NCBI GenBank assembly: GCA_026120185.1
Contig: JANUWF010001636.1
Span: 4,289,872 to 4,353,871, forward strand
Reading direction: 5' to 3'
Origin: Voacanga thouarsii
Taxonomy: Eukaryota > Streptophyta > Magnoliopsida > Gentianales > Apocynaceae
Length of the DNA: 64,000 nucleotides
Notes under the pieces: model-generated
Databases searched by the model: none
What the model saw: only the letters and a program-made list of their open reading frames with translations
Told to the model about the DNA's origin: nothing
Part shown: in pieces, positions 22,987 through 35,481 of the stretch
How the letters are laid out: each line of letters opens with the position of its first letter
Numbering within the stretch: the first letter of the stretch is position 1
Position numbers and translations under genes: made by a program

Positions 22987-25028
22987 GTAGGTTCTAAGTG
23001 TATTTTGAAATGTAAGTGTTAGTTATTATAGTGCAAAGACATTTTTGGTTCAGTATTAGGATTTCTCTTATAATCAAAACTAAAGACGAGAAGCATGAAT
23101 TACTTTGTTTTAGATAATGTATGTCACCTTGATAGCAGTAGCAAAAGTATGACTGTCTTTTGTTGGGCAAGCTGTCTTATTTCAATTTGACAATCATGTT
23201 GAAGGAAGAGCAGAGTTAAATGGCTGTCATTAGGCTCCAAGGAACGATGGGATTCTATAACTAGGGGGACAATGTTGTGATAAAGCTTTTGGAGAGTGAA
23301 GATGTGAAATGTGATTTTCAATCCCACCAGCACTTTATCCTTTTCCTTTTTCAAAGTAATTTTACAAATTTACTGTTTTTTGCTTCCCAAAACTCAGCCA
23401 GAAACTAGGGAACACATGTCAGAAAGAATGACTAAGAAACCCTTTTGCTGGAAAACGTAGAACAACAAAATGATATTTATAGTGAAAATGTGGTTTGCCA
23501 TAAAAAACCCTTCTGTTTTAGATAAATTTCATTTGTTTTAAAAAAGATTCATACGCTTTCTCTATGATCTAGATTTTCTTTGCAATTGCATTTTGTGTTG
23601 GTATTGCTACACTGTATTAAGGTGTTTGGGAGTTCATTAATAGAATGATTTGTATATACAAGTTGTGAAAGAAACTGGGCACAAGTTCTGAGAAACCATT
23701 CTTGCTCTTGGAGATGGAAAAGCTCTATTGGAGGTTAGACTACTGAGAACATTGAACATCATTTCCTGCATTTCTTGGTGAATCCTGAACATATAAACTG
23801 TAATGTTTAGCCATTGGTGAACACGATAATTGTTTGTAATTGTGAATTTTTTCTCATTGGCTTCATCGAACTGACATATGGATTCTGACAAGTAAGCTAA
23901 ATTTCAGACAAGTAGACCATCACAATTTCCCAAGAAAACCTTACTTGATTAATTGTACGATGCAAATGGATGGTGGAAGACTGTTCACAATGGACACTAA
24001 CTATGTCAGCTCCAACTTTGTGTCACAGTTATCAATGGAATCAAAACAAGTAAAAGACCTGTAGCTGTTCCTGTCTAAAGTTTCTACCCTGAAGGTGTCA
24101 CTTAGATCAAATTCTAGATCTAGAAGCACTTCATTATCATGTGAGACCCTAGAGAAATGTTGCTAATAAGCTTCTACTTGCTTTTCATTTCCCTTGATCT
24201 GTGTTTGTACTCCAAGCAGACTTATTTGAAGTTTCAAGAGCATTACATGAAGCATGCTGAATGTGGATCCGATCATTTTTCCATGCTCAAAATCTTGATT
24301 TTGCTTATCTTAATCAAGTTTATAGTTCAATGCTACCAAAAAGCATGATCTAATTATCAGAAGCTAATGAGTCTTAAATAAGTGAAGAATAGGATAACAT
24401 TTGAAACTGCACCCTGAGTTTGGCTTTAATGTGGCGCCTTTGTTGTTGCTATACAGATGAAAAGGGTGCCGATGAGGACAACATCAACGAGGTATCCATG
24501 ATCAAGTACGATTTTCTCAAAGAATTCAAGAGTGTAGCATATGAATGAATTGGTTGATAACCGAATAAGCTGACCATATAGTCTACATTCAGTGCTATTG
24601 CTACAATTGTTAGTGATAATTTATTGAGCCTTTAGTGGGTAAATCCGTGGGAATGATTTATTAAGTGTTTCATGGTCCATGCCCGAAGACCGTGTTGTGC
24701 TTTTAGCATTTCTACTGATTGCACCCATGGGTCCAACTAAGGAGTTTTTCATTTTTTATGCTTCGATCAAGCTTCAAGTAACAAAATAATTGTTGCTTAG
24801 TTTATCTGATAGTTCATCATATCTTCATTCTTCTCAGAAAATTTTTTGTTTGCCTAGTGTTGTTTTTGGTTGATGAAACTCATTGTTTGTTGAATGCCTT
24901 GGTTTACATAATTGGTATGATGAACTGCTTTTGTTTAAAACATAGGTGGTCATTGCGGCGGTAATAGATTTGTTTGGATATTGTAGCACAATAAGCATGC
25001 CGTCTTCTTAATTCGTGGATTTTGCAGG
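22987..25028. other. Non-coding DNA between the ECA3 and PPR fragments
   Basis: About 2 kb without a recognisable gene. A short stretch at 24458-24493 is framed by a CAG acceptor and a GT donor and reads DEKGADEDNINE-like, but it cannot be assigned. No transposon ends were identified. Confidence 0.5.
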
Positions 25029-25629
25029 AAGAATAAATTTGATAGAGCATGTGAGTTGTTTTCCCTTATGGATGAATCAGGAGTGAAGCCTGACTGTGTC
25101 ACATACAACACTTTGATCACATACTTTAGTGATAATGGGGATTTTGGAACTGCACAGAGTGATGAAGTAGATGTTGAAGGATGGTATTCTGCCCAATGTT
25201 GTTACTTACGGGGCACTGATTCAGGCTTATTGCAAGGTGGGAAATCTAGATGAAGCTATGAAAATATTTAAGGATATGAGTTCTATGTCAATGGTATCAA
25301 CCAAAAGGCCCAACACCATTATTTACAATACTTTGATTAACGCTCTTTGCAAGAGTGACAAGGTTGAAATTGCTCTTTCATTACTGGATTATATGAAGGA
25401 CAAGGGGGTGAGGCCAAATACCTCAACATTCAATTCCCTTCTCAGAAGCCTTCAACAGAAGCATTGGTTGGAGAAGGCATTCGAACTTATGGATCAAATG
25501 ATAATACAGACCTGTAGTCCTGATTATGTTACCATGGAAATCCTTACAGAGTGACTCTCTGCAGTTGGTCAAATTGAAAATTTGTGAACTTCTATTCAAG
25601 GATATGAAGTTTTAGCTTCAACAGCTTAG
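25029..25629 (+). pseudogene. Broken 3' end of a P-class pentatricopeptide repeat (PPR) gene
   Basis: Encodes about five PPR motifs of the P class (KPDCVTYNTLITYF, LPNVVTYGALIQAYCK, PNTIIYNTLINALCK, RPNTSTFNSLLRSL, SPDYVTMEILTE) followed by a short non-repeat tail ending at TAG 25627-25629. In family members such repeats bind organellar RNA. Breaks: a frame shift near 25155-25165, TAG at 25168-25170, TGA at 25552-25554 (a Trp codon in relatives) and TGA at 25585-25587. The 5' part of the gene, with the organelle transit peptide and most repeats, is absent. The tail resembles the Arabidopsis At3g61520/At5g28460 group as I remember it. Confidence 0.85.
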
Positions 25630-26394
25630 GTTCTCTCTTTCAGTCCCTTTTTCTTTCATAAAAAGAACCATTTTTGCTAAGGTATATTACCTTCTCTCTA
25701 TTTTATTGCTAAAAAATTATGTTTAATGTTTGGTCTGTAATGCCTAGGGTGTGGTAAAGGAAGCATATCTAACGTACTAGTACTTTTGCAGGAGATGACC
25801 ATTCTGCATCAACAGTGGGTTATCGAAACTTCTGAAAACTGATGTACACCACCTTGTTGGCATGTAACCTTCCTACATTATCGAAATATAGACAGTTACC
25901 TTTTTCTTTTTGGCTTACCCAATTTTAATGATCTAGCTAAGGAGCTCCATATCTAATTGATCAATATGCATGGATATGGTTATGTATCACTTGAAGAATA
26001 ATCTCCCTTCCAAAATTTGAACAAAAACAATTTGTTTTTTGTAACCTCAAATTGTGCAAATGAAATATTTGGTTCCATTGTAGTGTCATACTAGATGCTT
26101 GGGATATGCTTTTTAATTTATAATAAAAATTAATTCTTGATATTGAGAACAGAGGCTCTCAATGATATATCAAAAACTTTTCATATATCAAATCTATTGA
26201 AATTTAATAATATTAAAATTTAAATTGAATAAAAAAGATTTAAATTTCTTCACGAAATAATACAATCAAAACAATTCATTACCAACTCCATTCATACAAT
26301 AAAAAATTATATAAAAATAAAATATTTTTTTTATAGAAAATATATAAAATAAACTAATAATTAAAAATAAATAAAAAATTTAAAAATTTCAAAT
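25630..26394. other. AT-rich non-coding DNA before the Helitron-like end
   Basis: No gene seen. The last 250 bases are very AT-rich, as is common just inside Helitron 3' ends. Confidence 0.5.
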
Positions 26395-26421
26395 CATGCA
26401 ACGCACGGGCAGCAAAACTAG
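26395..26421 (+). mobile_element. Helitron-like 3' terminus
   Basis: The stretch CATGCAACGCACGGGC is followed by AGCAAAA and CTAG, then T. Plant Helitrons end in CTRR (usually CTAG before a host T), preceded by a GC-rich hairpin with a core like GCAACGC. Here the right arm (GCACGGGC) is intact. The left arm looks decayed by C-to-T/G-to-A changes (CATGC where CGTGC is expected). No 5' TC terminus was identified, so the element's length is unknown. Confidence 0.45.
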
Positions 26422-26484
26422 TTATAAGTATATTTGCACATTCAAATTTTTACTTTTTATATATTAGTCCAGGTAAATGGTCAA

Positions 26485-26810
26485 CCTTGGTAGTATGTGT
26501 TGATTGGAGTGAAAAGAGAAAGAAAAATGAGAAGGGGTAAATATGTGAATTACGTTATTTGGTTAGAAAAAAAGATGGGGAAGAAATAAAATTAATAGGA
26601 AGAGAGTTACTATATCAGAAAAAATAATCTGTCTAAATCTGAACTAATTGGAAAGTAAATCAAGATAATCTTTATCATTTACTTTATTTGTATTTTAACC
26701 AAATAAAATAAAAATAAATTATATTTATCGTCCTATTAGAAGTAAAGATTCATCTCCTATTTCCTACCTCCTCTCCTCTTTACTTGTAAACTAAACATAA
26801 CATAAGTTAG
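26485..26810. mobile_element. Decayed relative of the 20565 MITE
   Basis: Segments here (GATTGGAGTGAAAAGAGAAAG, then GGGGTAAATATGTG and TTTGGTTAG at the left, and CCTCTTTACTTG at the right) match the reverse complement of the MITE at 20565-21021 in order. Ends and target duplication are too eroded to place exactly. Confidence 0.4.
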
Positions 26811-26922
26811 CTATTAGAAAAGAGATGGAAAGGCTTACTGAAATTTTTGATAATTTTTTGAGGCCATTATTGCTTAAAAAAGAAGAAAATAGATTAAATT
26901 ATAAAAAATAATTAAGAAAAAA

Positions 26923-28480
26923 AATAGTCAATTCAATCCTTTATCTTTTATGTTTTGGAAATTTAGATCATTTTTTTTCCAACTTTTTAGGTCCCATAAC
27001 TATTATTATTGTGTGATTTTAGTCCTTTTTTTAAGATTATATTAGGCAAACCATCATTTGACTAACATAATCCTAATAAAAGGATCAAAATGGCACAACA
27101 ATAATAGTCAAGGGACCTAACAAGTTAAAAAAAATAAAAGGGATTAAAATCGTCAAAAATAAAAGTTAAAGGACCGAATCAACTAATTTTCCAAGCATAC
27201 TTGTGAAGTATATATAAATTTTACAAATTAATAATTTAATTGTTAATTAAATTTTCTACAAAAGTTAGAAAAATATATATATATATTAACTTTTAATTAC
27301 ACCGGATATAATTTGTTATTTTATCAAATTGTTTAAATAATGTTATATTGTGACGTTTGCTTAATTTTAAATATGTGATTATCAAATTAATGATATATCT
27401 ATTCAACTTAATTTCAAATATGTGATTATCAAACTAATGATATATCTATTCATTTAACTTGTATCATACCTAAGGTTTAAAAAAAGAAAAACTGTTAATA
27501 AAATGATTATACTAGCCATTCTATTCGATCAATTAAAAACAAAATTAGAACATCAACGATGTAAATTAATTAAAATTTGAAAGTATTCCTTGATTAAATT
27601 ATTAATTTTTTATTTTTTGTTAAATACTCAAATTTTCTTAAGCTTCTATTTCAAAATTTCTCCTAAAATTGAAATAGATTTGTGTTGGATTCTTTTATGA
27701 AAAATTAGCCGATTTAGTCCTTTACCTTTTATGTTTTGGAGAGTTAGATCCCTCTTCTTTTTTTTTTTCCCAACTTTTTAGACCTCCTAACTATTATTTT
27801 TTTTGCGATTTTAGTAATTTTTTTAGGGTTCTGTTATTCAAACTATCATTTGACTAATGGAACCCTAATAAAAGGACCAAAACGGTATAAAAATAATAGT
27901 TAAGGGACCTAACAAGCTGAAAAAATAAAAGGGATTAAAATTGTCAAAAATAAAAGTTAAATGATTGAATCAACTAATTTTCCAAGCATACTTGTGAAGT
28001 ATGTATAAATTTCACAAATTAATAATCTAATTGTTAGATTTTCTACAAAAGTTTTTTAAATATATATATATATATATATATATTAAATTTTAATCACATC
28101 GGATATAATTTGTCATTTTATCAAATTGTTTAAATAATGTTACATTGTGACGTTTGCTTAATTTCAAATATGTGACTATTAAATTAATGATATTTCTATT
28201 CAGCTTAATTTCAAATATGTGACTATCAAGTTAATAATATATCTATTTATTTAACTTGTATTGTATCTAAAACTTAAAAAAAGAAAAATTGTTAATAAAA
28301 TGATTATACTAACCATTCTATTGAATCAATTAAAACCAAAATTAGAACATCAACAATGCAGATTAATTAAATTTTGGAAGTATTCATTGATTAAATTATT
28401 AATTTTTATTTTCGTTAAATAATAAAATTTTCTTAAGATTTTGTTCCAAAATTTCTCCTAAATTTGAGATATATTTGCGT
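26923..28480. repeat. Two tandem units of about 780 bp, each with a foldback palindrome
   Basis: The units begin at about 26923 and 27701. Shared landmarks are CCAAGCATACTTGTGAAGTA (27191 and 27982), a TA-run, then GTGACGTTTGCTTAATTT (27350 and 28147). Each unit opens with an inverted repeat of about 270-280 bp (26923-27192; 27701-27982) whose arms pair from TTTTATGTTTTGGA inward to a centre at CATTTGACTAA. No coding capacity. Confidence 0.8.
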
Positions 28481-30583
28481 CGAATTCTTTTATTATTTTT
28501 TTCTTTTAATTTTTTATTAAATAATAAAATTTTCTAAAAATCTATCCCCAATTCCACTCAAAATTGAGAATAATTTATTTATTAATTTATTTTTAAATTT
28601 TTTATTAACTAACCGTCTTTAACTTCAAATGGATTCCTCTATAAGAATTTTGCATGCCAAATCTATCCCAAATTTGGGATGGAGTTAGAATGGATTTTTT
28701 ATTAATTTATTTTTAATTTTTATTAAATAATATGTTTTAAAGAATTTATTTCGAATTTGCTTCAAATTTTAATTAAATTTGGGATAGATTTGCAATGAAT
28801 ACTTATATTATTTTATTTTTTAAAAAATAAAATTTCAAGAACTAATCTAAAATTCATTCGAAATCCTTCCAAATTTGGAGGGTAGTTTTTTAATTGCTTT
28901 ATTATTTAAAGAAAAATTAGTTGATTCAATCCCTTAATTTTATATTTTGGATGTTTATGTCTCTCTTTTTTTTAACTTGTTAGGTCTCCTAACTATTATT
29001 TTTATACATTTTTAGTCCTTTTATTAGGATTTTATTAGTCAGATGATTGTTTGACTAACGGAACTTTAAAAGAACCAAAACTACACAAAAATAATAGTTA
29101 GGGGATCTAAAAAGTTGAAAAAAAGAAAAAGAACCTAAACCTCCAAAACATAAAAGTTAAGGGATTGAATCGAGTAATTTTCCTTCATTTATTAAATTTT
29201 CTATTAAATAATAAATTTTTCCTAAGAATTTATCCTCAATTCTACTCAAAATTAAGAATAATTCATTTATTAATTTCTTTTTAAATTTTTTATTAACTAA
29301 CCGTTTTTAACTTCGAATGAATTTCTCTATAAGAATTTTGCATGCCAAATCCATTCCAAATTTGGAATGGAGTTGGAACAATTTTTTTATTAATTAATTT
29401 TTAATTTTATTAAATAATATATTGTTAAGAATTTATTTCGAATTTGTTTCAAATTTTAATTCAATTTGGAATAGATTTGCAACGAATACTTCTCTACTTT
29501 ATTTTTTAAAAAATAAATTTCAAGAAATTTATTTTAAATTCATCTGAAATTTGCTTCCAAATTTGGAGGTAGATTTTTTAATTGCTTTATTATTTAAAGA
29601 AAATTTAGCCGATTTAATTCCTTAACTTTTATGTTTTGGATGTTTAGATATCTTTTCTTTTCTTTTTTTAACATGTAAGGTTCCCTAACTATTATTTATA
29701 TATTTTTTGGGTCCTTTTTATTAGGATTTTGTTAGTAAGATGACGGTTTGACTAACGGAACCCTAAAAAAAGGACCAAAATTGCACAAAAATAATAGTTA
29801 GGAGACCTAAAAAGTTAAAAAAAGAAAAAGAAAAGCGACCTAAACCTCTAAAACATAAAAATTAAGGGATTGAATCAGCTAATTTTTCTTCTTTTATTAA
29901 TTTTTTCTTTTAATTTTTCATTAAATAATAAATTTTTGTAAAGAATCTATCCCCAATTTCACTCAAAATTGAGAATAATTTCTTTATTAATTTTCTTTGG
30001 AATTTTTATTAACTAATCGTTTTAAATTTAGAATGAATTTCTCTATAAGAATTTTGCATGCCAAATCCATCCCAAATTTGGAATGGAGTTGGAACAAATT
30101 TTTTATTATTTTTTTTAATCTTTATTAAATAATATATTTTTAAGAATTTATTTCGAATTTGTTTCAAATTTTAATTAAATTTGGAATAGATTTGCAATGA
30201 ATACTTATATTACTTTATTTTTTAAAAAATAAAATTTCAAAAATTCATTCGAAATCCTTCCAAATTTAGAAGTAGATTTTTTAATTGCTTTATTATTTAA
30301 AGAAAAATTAACCGATTCAATCCCTTAACTTTTATGTTTTTGATGTTTAGGTCCTTTTTTTTTTTTTAACTTATTAGGTCCAATAACTATTATTTTTATA
30401 CCTTTTTGATTCTTTTATTAGGGTTTTGTTAGTCAGATGATGGTTTGACTAACGAAACCCTAAAAAAAGAACAAAAATAGCACAAAAATAATAGTTCAAG
30501 GATTTAACAAGTTAAAAAAAAAAAGAAAAGGAATCTAGACCTCCAAAATATAAAAGTTAAGGGAATGAATCGACTAATTTTCC
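28481..30583. repeat. Three tandem units of about 700 bp, each with a foldback palindrome
   Basis: Unit landmarks TAAGAATTTTGCATGCCAAA (near 28641, 29331, 30046) and TAAGAATTTATTTCG-like sequence recur about every 690-715 bp. Each unit closes with a palindrome of about 270-290 bp (28912-29183; 29600-29888; 30303-30583) of the same family as in the neighbouring 780-bp units, centred on GGTTTGACTAACG. Highly AT-rich, no ORFs of note. Confidence 0.8.
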
Positions 30584-31419
30584 TTTATAAAAATTCTTTG
30601 CCTAAAATATGAACTTATCGTACAAAACTTGTTTAGTACTACTTATCTCTTTTGTATAGTTTATGGACTATTATACGAAAATGAGATCTACTCAAAACAC
30701 ACTTTTAAATAGTAATTGTGATTTTTGTTCTCATCCTCCTCTTATATACAGTAATATTTTATTCTTAAATGAAGTATGTTTTACTGAATACGATATTTGT
30801 TTACAAAAGATTTAAAAAATATAAAAATTTTGGGTCAAAAAACGATATATAAATCAGTTGATAATTTCTTAAAGAAACTAATACCAATTCCTTTTCTTGT
30901 ATGACAAGTTTCCCCATTCATCATTGCTCCTTTTTTTCTCCTAATTCCTTTTAGGCCCTTAGTGGGATTTAATATGGATAGGTTTAAGATGGATGGAATT
31001 GGAACCTAAAAACAGAATTCCTTTATTTGAAGGATAAATTCCTACTGTAAGATTTAATCCTTTTAGTATAACTATATAAAATTCATCTAAGTAAAAATGA
31101 GCTGTTTTATCTTATTTTGCAAGCACTGTTAATTTACCCCCTCTTTTTCCCCTAAAAAACAGCTCTTTTATTACTTTTCTTTTGTTTGTGAGTTGGGGGA
31201 AAAAAAAGAAAAGGTTTAATTTCGCTTTGACCCTTAATAATTTCCCTGGTCTTGTTTTCCTTCTACTTCACTTTCGTTGCCTCCTACTTGGATTGCAATG
31301 TTCCACCGTCTGTTATGGTTTTCTTGTAACTTAACAAAACTCTTCTGAAATTGAATGCTTTTAAGTTGGCTCTCTTGTTTACTGGGAAGAAGAGGAGAGC
31401 AGATAAAGGGATTTAAATT
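30584..31419. other. AT-rich DNA before the CACTA element, no gene seen
   Basis: No conserved ORF or bounded repeat. The left terminus of the CACTA element should lie at the right edge of this stretch, but no intact CACTACAAGAAAA sequence is present. Confidence 0.5.
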
Positions 31420-31429
31420 TTTATTTTTT

Positions 31430-32430
31430 TCCGTTACTAAACTGGAATTTGCTACGGATCTGCCATGAAAAAGGTCCGTGGCAAAAACCTTCGTGGCTAA
31501 GCATTTTTTTGCCATGGAAATATTTTTCGGGGCAATTTGTCACGAATTGTTCAAGTTGGTATCACATTAGGGGAGAAATATTGTGAGGGAATCGTGATAA
31601 ATCCGTGGCAATCTGCCACGGATTTGCTACTGACAATTCTCAAGCAGGTACCGTCCGTGACAAATCCGTGACAATCTACCATAGATTTGCCACAAATCGT
31701 TTCTCAAGCAGGTACCGTCCGTGGCAAATCCGTGACAGATTGTCAGGGATTTGCCACGGAAACAATATGGAATATAAGCTGTCCGTAGAAAATCCGTGGC
31801 AATTTGTCACGGATTTGCCCCGGACATTTCTCAAGCAGGTACAGTCTATGACAAATCCGTAACAAATTGTTATGAAATTGCCACGGATGTTTCTCAAGTA
31901 GGTACGATCCGTGGTAAATCCGTAACAGATTGTCATGAATTTGCCACGGACATTTATCAAGTAAGTATAGTTCGTGGCAAATCCGTGGCAGATTGCCACG
32001 GATGTTTCTCAAGCAGGTACCATCGAATTTGCCACGAATATTTCTCAAGCAGGTACAGTTCGTGGCAAATCCGTGACAATTTGTCACGAAATTGTCACGG
32101 ATGTTTCTCAAGTAGGTACCATCCGTGGCAAATTCGTGACAATCTGCCACGAGCATTTCTCAAGCAGATACAGTCCGTGGCAAATTCGTAGCAGATTGCC
32201 ACGAATTTGCCACGGATATTTCTCTAGCAGGTACAATTTGTGGCAAATTCGTGATAGATTGCCACCGATGTTTCTCAATTTGATATCATCCGTGGCAGAT
32301 TGTCACCAATTTTCCACGGATGATACTCAAGCAAATCGCATTTGTGACAAATTCGTGGTAGATTGTCACGAATTTTAGTACTATCTTCCATGGCAAATCC
32401 GTGACAGATTGCCACGGAATCAAAATCTGT
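31430..32430. repeat. Subterminal palindromic array of the first CACTA element
   Basis: About a dozen units of roughly 60-90 bp alternate CCGTGGCAAATCCGTG with its complement GCCACGGATTTGCCACGG. They are separated by a spacer of the type TTTCTCAAGCAGGTAC. In En/Spm elements such arrays bind the TNPA protein and bring the ends together. Short ORFs run through the array on both strands because of the repeats and are not genes. Confidence 0.85.
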
Positions 32431-32489
32431 GGCAGTCTAAAATTTCAGCTTCAAAACCTGTTACATTTCCCTATTCATAATTCTATAAC

Positions 32490-35400
32490 AACTAGTATGC
32501 CCTACACACATGCATAATCCCCGTTGCACTCTCTGCCTACAAAGTTTCGAGTTACATTCCCTAGACATATACACAACAAACAACCTATAACATTTATAAT
32601 CCATACATACATATTCACTATACACAACCTACAACGTTTTTGAGTATCATACTCCCTGCACATGTTGGGGATATGCCCTAGAGTCAATTTGTACTTATAC
32701 AATTGTCATTATGTTTTATATAATAATATGAGGCTTTCCTTTCCATGAATAGTGAGTTTTGTTTTGTTGGTCATCAAGTACGTGACTTGATAGTAAAACC
32801 CTACAATGAATACAATGACTATTCTAAAACTGTCCCTGATCGATTATTATTATTGGAATAATAATAAATTAAGATTAGTATGTTTGTGACTTGATGGCTA
32901 TGTTTTACTGGCCATGGATATTTGTAATATCGAGTCAAGACATAAATAAATGTTAGAGAACATTGTATTGGACATGACCCACTGTGAGAGTACTTCATGG
33001 AATATGTCATAAGTACTTTCTAGCCATAATAATATTGAAAGTCCTTCGACCTAAATTCATCATAGTTTCTTACTTGATAAATTCTATATTTTGATATTGT
33101 CTAAAGTTGTCTTTAACCAGATAATAAATTAGACTACTGTTGGATATAAAATAAATCAAGGAGAGGAATATGATTGATTGTGAAGGAATTTGTCCCTCTC
33201 AGTTATGGGAGAGATATCCATGGGCCCCTTGATAAATTAGACTGTTAAAAATGCATGGCCGTGCTCAAATATATCAATCTAAGATATTGATATCATTTGT
33301 TTGAACAGTCTACTATGAAATCAAGAAATAATTGATTAAGCTTAATAAGGATGACATGCTCCGTGCCTTATGCTTAATCTGGATATCGTGTGACAAAAGG
33401 ACTAGATATAAAATTATGATTTGGTTCAAAGAGATCACCGATCTTCATTTAACCTGGATAGTTATAATGTTTTGCTAGAAACCGCTTATAACTTGTAGGC
33501 CATTTAAATACGATTTAGGCACGCTGCCAGTGTTAAATGAGCCTATAGGGTCACACAATAAGCGAACTTGTTAGGTTATTTTTCTGGTGACCAGGTTCGA
33601 TGAATCTGGATGATATCCAGATTATAAGAATATGACTCGGTAAAATAATTAGTTAAATTACCGAGATAATGGCAGAATCTTATCATATCAGTTTTAATTT
33701 AATTTGAATTTAAATTAGAATATGATAAGATATGATTAGGGTTGGACTCTAAGAGGTTCGAGGGTTTTTTAAGAAAACCCTAGCCGTCTTTCAATAGTCC
33801 AATTTTTCGGTTGAGAACATTCGTGCCATTCTCTACCAGAGAAAAAAAAAAACCTCTCAAACCCTAGGCGCTAGCACTCCCCGGGTATCGAGTGAGTTCG
33901 CGGTGTGTATCCGATAGAGGACGTTCGCATACTGCGGCGTGCGGTGATTGTTCGGGTTGAACGTACAACAGCGCAACCAGAATCGAAGGATTTCGATTAC
34001 AGCAACCAGAGGTAACTCTTAAAGCTTAGATCTTCTTAATCGTTTACTTGGGTCCTCGGGAGGGATTCGTAGATGTTTTCCGTGTTTAGGAGTCCACGAA
34101 TCCCAACAGCACATATGTATAATACACCGCCTACAACGTCTCAAATCATATTCCCACCACACAATGCACAGCTGCAAAACATATCCACCACAATTGTTTT
34201 AGCAAACCAAAAAATTTCGTAATTTATTTAGAGCCTAAATACACAAATAATCATATATCATCAAAATTCATAGTAATCAGTATGCCTTACACACATGCAT
34301 AATCCCCGTTACACTCCTTGCCTACAAAGCTTCGAGTCACATTCCCTAGACATATACATAACAAACAACCTATAACATTTATAATCCATTATCCATACAT
34401 ACATATTTACTATACACAACCTACAATGTTCTTGAGTATTATACTCCCAGCACACATGCACAATATATCGCCTATAACGTCTCAAATTATATTCCCACCA
34501 CACAATGCACAACTGCAAAATACATCCACCACAATTATTTTAGCAAACCATAAAATTTTGTAATTTGTTTAGAGCCTAAATACACAAAAAATCATATATC
34601 ATCAAAATATCTAGCACAAAGTATCCTACACACATGCATAATTTCCGTTACATTCTTTGCCTACAAAGTTTCGAGTCATATTCCCTAGACATATATACAA
34701 CAAACAACATATAACATTTATAATCTATTATCCATACATACATATTCACTATACACAACCTATAACATTTATAATCCATTATCCATACATACATTTTCAC
34801 TATACACAACCTACAACGTTCTTGAGTATCATACTCCCTGCACACATGCACAACACACTGCTTGCAATGTCACAAATCATATTCCCACCACATAATGCAC
34901 AACTGCAATACACATCCACCACAATTGTTTTAGCATACCATAAAATTTCGTAATTTGTTTAGAGCCTAAATACACAAATAATCATATATCATCAAAATAT
35001 CTAGCACAAAGTATCCTACACACATGCATAATTCCCGTACACTCCCTGCCTACAAAGTTTCGAGTCACATTCCCTAGACATATACATAATAAACAATCTA
35101 TAACATTTATAATCCATTATCCATAAATACATATTCACTATACACAACCTATAACATTTATAATCCATTATCCATACATACATATATATTCACTATACAC
35201 AACCTACAACGTTCTTGAGTATCATACTCCCTGCACACATGCACAGCATACCACCTACAACGTCTCAAATCATATTCTCACCACACAATGCACAACTGTA
35301 AAACACATCCACCACAATTGTTTTAGCAAACCATAAAATTTCGTAATATGTTTAGAGCCTAAATACACAAATAATCATATATTATCAAAATATCTAAAAA
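32490..35400. repeat. Tandem repeats of about 345-400 bp, split by a solo LTR
   Basis: Four units start with CACACATGCATAATCCCCGT-like sequence at about 32507, 34291, 34630 and 35020, then CTACAAAG(T/C)TTCGAGT, CATTCCCTAGACATATAC and TTTAGAGCCTAAATACAC. The first unit is interrupted at 32662 by the solo LTR and resumes at 34114. Non-coding. Confidence 0.85.
32663..34108. mobile_element. Solo LTR, 1446 bp, probably copia (Angela-like)
   Basis: Begins TGTTGGGGATATGCC and ends CGAATCCCAACA, with inverted TGTTGGG/CCCAACA termini. It is flanked by the exact 5-bp target duplication GCACA (32658-32662 and 34109-34113). Length and the ATGCCCTAGAG start resemble Angela-type copia LTRs as I know them. 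No internal region, so it arose by recombination between two LTRs. Confidence 0.92.
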
Positions 35401-35481
35401 TAGTATATATAAATTCATAATAATACTAAATCCATAATCAAAGCAATGCAAACTTAACATCCACATAAAAATAATACCAAT

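Noticed and set aside
24458..24493. Short segment bordered by CAG and GT that could be an exon (DEKGADEDNINE-like)
   Set aside because: Too short to assign. No neighbouring exon in a matching phase was found.
31234..31515. 93-codon minus-strand ORF at the left side of the CACTA element
   Set aside because: Partly made from the subterminal motif. No conserved domain.
31605..32378. Overlapping ORFs on both strands with a repeated ICHGFAT-like motif
   Set aside because: They are translations of the CCGTGGCAAATCC palindromic array. Similar peptides appear on both strands, and no start context or splice structure supports a gene.
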